Shown: positions 57,001-64,000 of the stretch, piece after piece
Numbering within the stretch: position 1 is the stretch's first letter
How the letters are laid out: the number at the start of each line of letters is the position of its first letter
Source: Panonychus citri
Taxonomy: Eukaryota; Arthropoda; Arachnida; Trombidiformes; Tetranychidae
Length of the DNA stretch: 64,000 nucleotides
Assembly (NCBI RefSeq): GCF_014898815.1
Contig: NW_026515546.1
Location: 310,001 to 374,000 of the forward strand
Reading direction: 5' to 3'
Notes under the pieces: model-generated
Databases searched by the model: none
What the model was told of the DNA's origin: nothing
What the model saw: the letters and a program-made list of their open reading frames with translations, nothing else
Program-made: the position numbers and the translations under genes

Positions 57001-60000
57001 ATGGAACCTGATAAATCATCTATGGACTCTAATTATTCATTGAGAAATTTGAAAAGACAGTGTATCATATTAGTAGGTAAACTAATAAGGACAAAAAGCC
57101 CGGAACCAGAAATAGAGATTGAGACAACACGAAAATTAAAGGTAAGTAATAGAAGAAACAACAAAAAATAACTAATTCAGTGGGAAATTAGCATAAGTTT
57201 TAATCCTAAATGATTATTTGAGGGAAGGTAAATCCGATTAACAAAAAAACTCAATTCTATGGGTTAATAGTTGATAATTTATCTTGACTGTGTCACCAAA
57301 ATAATATATTACATTTTGTACGCCACCATTATCATCATAATGTGAATCTTTCATGATATAATAATAATGATAACATAGAAGAAGATGAAGGAAGGAAGGA
57401 AAAGAAGAGAGAGAGAGAGAGAAGAGGAAGGGAGAAGTAGAAACTGTATCGGGAGTAAAAATGGGAGTGAAGAAGAAGTTTTTTCAGAATGTTGAGAAAT
57501 ACACATGAAGAAAAAAAACAAGAAGGAAACTGTAGACAAGTTAAGTGTATTAAGTTGAATGGATGAAAATGAATGTTACCAAACTAACGAAAGGTTGAAT
57601 TTTCTGTTATTTTAAGTGAAAAAAAGTAACACATTATATTGTTGAATAGCAATTGAGAATGTGAAGAGAAAGCAAAAAAACGTCCAGGTAACAATTTCCA
57701 GGTCGAGACTGAGAAACAATTGGAATAGTGTTAACGTTAACAAAATAACAAAATAGTAAAAATCAGTTATCAATGATCATAAATGTTTTACAGAGAAATA
57801 TTTCATTATTATTATATGTTGTCTACTCAATCAGAATCATTATCAGTGTGTAAATAGATATATAATTCTGTATGTGGGTATTGAAGGGAAATTGCTTGAA
57901 AATTGGTTGATGAAAAAGTAAATTGAAAAAAAGTAAAGAAAAGAGAAAAAGAAGAAGAAGAAGAAGAAGAAGAAGATGATGATGATGATGATAAAATCGA
58001 CAGCAACATGAAACTGAACCTTTAAGGCTTTTTCATGATCTACTTGTTATCGTCAGAATCCATTTCAATGTACCTTTATGATGATTTCTAATGTTTTCAA
58101 ATACTAATGACGATTTTGTTTATTTAAAAGATGCTTATTCATAAATAATAGATGTTATTAGTAATAATGTTTTTATACTTTTTTCTCCTGTCCAGAAATG
58201 CTTGACCACTTTGGATCTGACATCACTTGGAGGTAAGAAGACATTCATCTGATATTAATTTTACGAATAAGACGAACAGGGAATCATTTTGATGAATATC
58301 CTCAACTTATATTTTGAGATTTTTCTTATATCCTTAGATAAGTTGATTATCATTACTACAATTTTATCCTTACTTTCATCATTTTACTCAATCTTCATCA
58401 AATACCTGAGCCTTTTTTCCCTCCAGGTAAAAAAAAGGGACATCATCCTTATACATAACAACATTAGACTACTTTACCTTTTCAATTTACTTTTTTTATC
58501 TCTCTTTTTTTGCTTTACTTTACCTGGAAATATAATTAGAACATTTTTTTCTCTCAAAAAAAGAAACGTCTACTCAAAAAAGAATCATGCTTTCAATGTT
58601 ACAATATTTTCCATCTTTGTCTTACCTTTTTCTCTCATCATCATCATTATATTCAATGTAACAATTTATCTTTCCATCTTTATCTTTCCATGATAACCCA
58701 ATTCTAGGTTATATCTTCATCATAGTTTCTAAAGTACAAATCTAATGTACAATGTAAAAGATTACGATGATGAAGATGAGAGAAGGAGCTAGAGAGTGAG
58801 AGGAAGAAGGGGGTTAATACATAGAGTCCATATTCAATTTGAACGATTGATTTTCTCCACCAGAATTTCAATCTGTATCCATTGTTTGTGACGAAAAAAC
58901 TAATATGATTTATGTTAAGTTTTTCTTTTCTCATCATCATGACGAGCTTTTTACCAGAAAAAAAACAGAATTTGATTTATTTAATATTGTCGAGAATAGT
59001 TTTTCCCTCTCTCCCTAAATACATCAAATATTATGTATTAAATTATTATCATTTGGGATTCAAAATCAATTCAAGACTTATCATCATGAAATCTTGTGTT
59101 TATCATGAGAAAAATATTAACTAACAAAACTAATTTATTACTATTTTTTTCATTCTTCATTTCATTCAATAATCTGCTTCCCATATAATCAACATCTACG
59201 ATATGAAGTTCATTTTGTATTTTTCTCATTCACCATTGAACCTTTGAAAAATTACACATCAAATGACATTTTGTTATTATTTTTATCGACCCAGTCAAAG
59301 TCAATTATTACATTTCCTTTCATATTATTATTGATATTACAATATTATTGAAGATAAACATGAAATGCATACAAAATATATATACATGATACCTCAGAAT
59401 AGATTCTGTATATTGTGTTAGTTGATAATAATAATGATGATGATCATGATAACGATGGTAGTTACACATAACAATGAGTTTGACTTTGGTTCAATTTTCA
59501 TTGTTTTGTCAGGGTTATTTTTTGTATTCTTTATTGTTTTTAATTGTAATTCTATTTTTTTTTCATTTGGTGTATTTCCAAAAATATAGTTGGAAGTTGT
59601 GTTGGAACTGGAATGTACCTTGTTACTGGTATGGTGGCTCATAAATACGCTGGACCCGGTGTGGCAATATCTTTCTTAATAGCGGCAATAGCATCGTTAT
59701 TATCGGGTGTTTGTTATGCTGAATTTGGTGTACGAGTGCCTCATACCACTGGTTCAGCTTACATGTACTCATATGTTACCGTGGGTGAATTTATCGCATT
59801 TATTATCGGTTGGAATATGATACTTGAATATTTAATTGGAACCGCTGCTGGTGCATGTGCCATATCCGCTTGTCTTAATGCCTTAGCCGATAAATCGGTA
59901 ACAACAGCTACAGCCTCAATATTTGGCCGTATTGGTGGCCATTCACCTGACCTATTATCCGCCCTTATAACCCTGGCAATGACTGGTATACTGGTGGCCG

Positions 60001-61003
60001 GTGTGAAAAAGTCACTTCTCGTTAACAACATTCTAAATCTAATCAATTTCTCTTCATGGGCCATCATAATGGTTGTCTCATTATACTATTTATCATTTAC
60101 CAATTGGTCTCAACATGGTGGTTTCCTGCCCAATGGTTGGTCCGGTGTTCTTTCCGGGGCAGCAACTTGTTTCTATGCTTTCATTGGTTTTGATATCATT
60201 GCAACAACCGGAGAGGAAGCGGAAAATCCTAAATGGTCAATTCCAACTGCCATAATATCTAGTCTTCTGATAGCCCTAACAGCCTATACCACTTCCAGCC
60301 TTGTGTTAACCCTTATGGTTCCCTGGGAACAGATTAACGTTGATTCGGCTTTAGTTGAAATGTTTAACTCGGTTGAAGCTTATCATTGGAAGGATTTGGT
60401 CGCCATTGGTGCTCTTGCTGGTCTAACGGTTTCCATGTTAGGTTCAATGTTTCCAATGCCGCGAGTTGTTTACGCTATGGCCAAAGATGGTCTCATCTTC
60501 CGGCGTTTCTCATCAGTTTGGCAGCCAACCGGTACTCCAATGATTGCAACAGTTTTTTTCGGTATTTGTACAGCATTTGCATCATTACTCATCTCACTTG
60601 AAGTACTCGTTGAGATGATGTCAATTGGTACACTTATGGCTTACACTTTGGTCTCAACCTGTGTCCTACTCCTTAGGTATCAACCCAATCGAGCAAATCT
60701 TGTTGACCTTTTACCTGAAACTATCCGATCAGCCTGTCATACACCATCTCGTGAACCCTTTCAAGGTTTATCTGCACAAGGTCCAATAATGTCAACTACT
60801 CCCTCATTCACACCTTATGTAACCCGTGAAGAGAAACGAGTTCACACCAAACGAACCAATCGATACGATTCCAGTGAATCAGATGATACAGATCCAAACT
60901 GTTTTCGACAGGAAAGTAAAGATGATGAATTCTTAGTACCAGGAACAGCGGGTTATCACTATGGATCAGTTCCTTATCAACATGGTGGAAGTAGCGGAAA
61001 AAG
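57001..61003 (+). CDS. SLC7A14-like amino acid transporter, first three exons (3' end outside window)
   Basis: Polytopic member of the cationic amino acid transporter branch of the APC superfamily; vertebrate SLC7A14 is lysosomal. Exons 57,001-57,141 (MEPDKSSMDSNYS...), 58,196-58,232 (KCLTTLDLTSLG) and 59,590-61,003 join in phase to form LGVGSCVGTGMY, the substrate-site helix 1 motif. The third exon holds about ten membrane helices with YAEFGVRVP, NMILEYLIGTAAGA, CFYAFIGFDIIATTGEEAEN, PMPRVVYAMA and MSIGTLMAYTLVS. These match SLC7A14 better than SLC7A1-3. It ends in a hydrophilic Ser/Asp-rich loop (SSESDDTDPN). A donor (AAAAG|GTAAAG) in phase 2 at 61,003 implies further exons for the last helices. 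None was found before 64,000, so the gene continues right. Read-through would stop at once (61,005-61,007). Confidence 0.87.
57951..57991. repeat. (GAA)n(GAT)n compound microsatellite in intron 1 of the transporter
   Basis: About nine GAA units followed by five GAT units, inside the 1-kb first intron of the transporter gene. Confidence 0.85.
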
Positions 61004-61007
61004 GTAA

Positions 61008-63020
61008 AGTGACTTTTCAACCTTATAACTTTAAGATTTTACTGTACGAACGATGAAATGAAAGAATCATTTTACATTATCTATTCTCCGTTCGAGTTTC
61101 TTATTACTTCATCTTATTAACTTTTTTTTCGCCACAAGAATCTCTTCTGGGAGAAATCTAAACCCATATTCTCACCAGTTTTTCCTCCATTTGTCATCAG
61201 AAAATTCATATTTCTCTGTTATTTTTTTTCTCTTCTATTCCTCATCTACCTTTTCTTACCATCGAGCATCAAATAACTCATATTTAGTTTCAGATCTAAA
61301 AAGTTATTTGATTTCTCATGTTGGTTATCATTTAACGTGATTGTTTATTTATTGGGAAGAAAATAACTGATTATCTGAACTAGAATGAGGAAAAAAATCA
61401 GTTCAAGTTATTTCCAATCTATGATTACACGAAAATCTAAATTATTGATGAATTGTAATTGTATATTTGTCATTATATTAATAAGAACATAAAATTACAA
61501 CTAGAAAAAAGTAAAACTTTGATAATTAACAATAGTATTAATTTAATTTAATCTAAATATTATTATAATTATCAAAGTATAAAATTAATAACATGAAGAC
61601 TGAAACATTTCAATACATTGACACTTGATGATGAATAGGAGGTAGAGTTTAATATTAAAAATCTGTCAACTCCCAACATTAACATGGTTTGTTCAATGAA
61701 TACTCCTCATGATTGATAAAATTAATGAATTTATTATAATATCAATTTAAATTATAATATTAAATTAAATCAGAAAAAGGATTGAGCCTAAAAAAGCAGG
61801 TAAACAAGGTCCATTTACATTTATTAATATCAAATGATATTATGGATTCTTTATGAAAGAAAATTATTCTTTATTTTATCCATGATAATATTATCATAGA
61901 TTCATTTTCAAGGTTAATCAATAATAATTATCAAGATATAATTTTTTACCCATGAAAATTTTTGTGCTTTTTTTTATATATGAGAGCAACATATTAACTT
62001 CTAACACTAATTCAATCAAAAACAGTAACAGTTATTTTCATATTCAACAGTCTCAACATGATAATATAATCAGATATTCCCATGCTGCCAATGTTAGTTA
62101 ATATTTCAGGTTATTCAGCTTCCTGATGCATCACCATGAGATTCACTAGGTTATGTCCTCAATGATCAAGAACTTAATAATGATGAAGACAATCATGATT
62201 CCTACTTGTTAATATTTCCAAATTATGATAATGATATTAAATAACCAGCATGAGCGATTTTGCTTCTCAATGAGAAATTTAAAAATCCTTAATTGTTGAT
62301 GAAAATTTGATTTGATTGTCTTTCATTTCTCATTAAGATAATGAGATTATCTATCATATTTGATTGAAAAATTTACGACAAAATCATACATCTTACTGAT
62401 CATCTTATACTTTGATATGAACAGCAATTTGTAAATTATTAATGTCAATGATTTATTTCATAGTATGAATAAATGAATATTCAAAACACGATGAAAATTG
62501 AGAAATATAAAGATCAACAATTTAGCAATAATCAAGATAACTCATTAAATTTCTTATTTGTAATTACAATTAGTATAATGATACTTTGTATCTAACTTTA
62601 ATCATTTGATTAACTAAGCTCAACTAATGATGATTACGTGAATCTAAAAAAAGAAATGATTATTATCCATTATAATTGACAATTGTGTCTCAATGTTCAT
62701 TCAGAAATAGTTGTATTTATTTTTCTCATCAACAATCAATTTGATTGTTTGATTATCTCATTAAGAGTAACCATTATCATTATAACCGATTATCCAAAAT
62801 TGAAACACATATTTATCAATAATATCGTTTTGATTTGGAAATGCTGTTTTCCTCTCGATGTTAGCAACATTAGATGACATTTTGACAGACGTAAACATGG
62901 AAACTTATGAAACATTAGATGAACTTTCAACATCAAAAGTCAAGCGAAGCTCAGAATTTTTTGGAAAAATATAATAGAGATAAATGTAGAAAAAGACACA
63001 GAGAGAGAGAAAGAGAAAGA

Positions 63021-63061
<41 letters not shown>

Positions 63062-64000
63062 ATCATCATTATAAACTATTCTTAAGAATATTAAACTTAT
63101 TAATAATTGCAAAAGTTTCTCTTCCCGTACTAAACCAATGTTAATCTTAAATTTCTTTACTTATTTGCAATTCCAGGTAAATGATCAACTCTCTCAGATC
63201 TGATTCTTACAATCAGTTGAAACCCTTTTCATCATGTAGAGAGTTTTAGACTCTGTTAACTTGTTGTTTACCTTTTTTTTTTCTTCGACTTGTTCATCAT
63301 CTTCCTCTCCATCTCGTCAACATCAAGATATGAAACTGAGGAAAAGATAATGATGCGAGCAATAGAAAGATTAATGTATTTATCATATAAAATATACTGT
63401 TATCCTCTTCAATTGCAAGGGTATCTGTTATCGTAGACATTTTTCTCTTCTTTTTCCTCTGTTCCTCAATCCATTTTTGATCATCATTATCATCTTAATC
63501 ATTATCTCTTCCTATTATTATCATCACTCCCAAGATATTACAATATTTATAAGCATAGAAACTATCTCAACATCCCCAATACTCTGAATATAAGGTTAAT
63601 ATTGGAAAAATTGTGACTTGTATAATGTGTTAATCAAGTCTCAAGTTCTTGATAATAGTGATAAATTATGATGAAGTGATGATTGTCAATCAAACTAACC
63701 TGCGCCACAATTAATCAACAGTTTAATATAATTGGTAATTGTGATTAAAAGCAGCTCTTACTCATAATATTCTTCTCTTTTCCTCTCTCTCAAAATCAAT
63801 CGATAACTATTATCTTCATCATAATCCATTAATAACAATAACTTTTTACTTATAACATCGGTATCAATAGTTTCACATGACTCAGATTAATTAGCTCTCT
63901 AACTACCAGTATAATTACTGGTTTAAGCTGAAGATGATTGCAGTCAAAATCTTTTACCCTGTTCATTGATTCGATATGAATTCTATGTCAATGTTGGAAA
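61008..64000. other. Probable large intron of the transporter gene
   Basis: About 3 kb of AT-rich sequence with no exon recognised; treated as intron because the transporter lacks its last helices. A short open frame at 62,683-62,877 is unconvincing. Confidence 0.45.
63024..63058. repeat. (GA)n microsatellite
   Basis: GA dinucleotide run of about 35 bases following a looser GAGAGAAAGAGAAAGAC stretch. Confidence 0.9.

Noticed and set aside
62683..62877. 64-codon hydrophobic frame considered as a later transporter exon
   Set aside because: No similarity to the last SLC7A14 helices and no suitable acceptor in the needed phase recognised.

Overview
The window looks like nuclear DNA of a small-genome arthropod. 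It is AT-rich, full of CAATTAAT/TTAATTG words and (TCATCA)n, (GATGAT)n and (CT)n runs. Genes have short GT-AG introns and encode animal-type proteins. A spider-mite-like acariform (Tetranychus or a relative) fits best, but this is inference from composition and gene content. No bacterial operon, CRISPR array, rRNA or complete mobile element was seen.

Left third (1-24,200): a duplicated cluster. Four paralogs of mitochondrial short/branched-chain acyl-CoA dehydrogenase (ACADSB-like) lie at <1-726 (-, cut by the window edge), 9,544-11,236 (+), 11,826-13,549 (-) and 22,329-23,924 (-). Three gamma-glutamyl hydrolase (GGH) genes lie at 1,750-2,829, 5,743-6,818 and 7,180-8,300 (all -); two carry one-base frameshifts. 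A fourth GGH survives only as an ~80-bp C-terminal relic at 3,417-3,498. A small secreted glycine-rich protein gene (4,216-4,808, -) sits between the GGH copies. A large clip-domain serine protease homolog lacking the catalytic serine occupies 14,965-18,865 (-). Two pieces of a carboxylesterase gene (1,105-1,440 and 21,413-22,107) correspond to consecutive, non-overlapping parts of the intact gene at 31,482-34,830.

Middle (24,200-50,490): mostly non-coding. The one clear gene is the intact membrane-anchored carboxyl/cholinesterase. It is followed by ~15.6 kb without a recognisable gene, rich in CT/GA and CAT/ATG microsatellites.

Right part (50,491-64,000): single-copy-type genes. These are a DUSP8/16-like dual-specificity phosphatase (+) with a tandem-repeat tail, the GINS complex subunit PSF3 (GINS3, -) converging on it with one frameshift, and the first three coding exons of an SLC7A14-like amino acid transporter (+) that runs off the right edge.

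Together: ACADSB enzymes act in mitochondrial branched-chain acyl-CoA oxidation, GGH trims polyglutamyl folates in lysosomes or secretions, and the esterase and protease homolog are membrane or extracellular proteins. The left cluster is shaped by tandem duplication, gene conversion, gene breakage and relic formation. Exon coordinates were deduced by hand from splice consensus, reading phase and paralog comparison, and have not been checked against transcripts.
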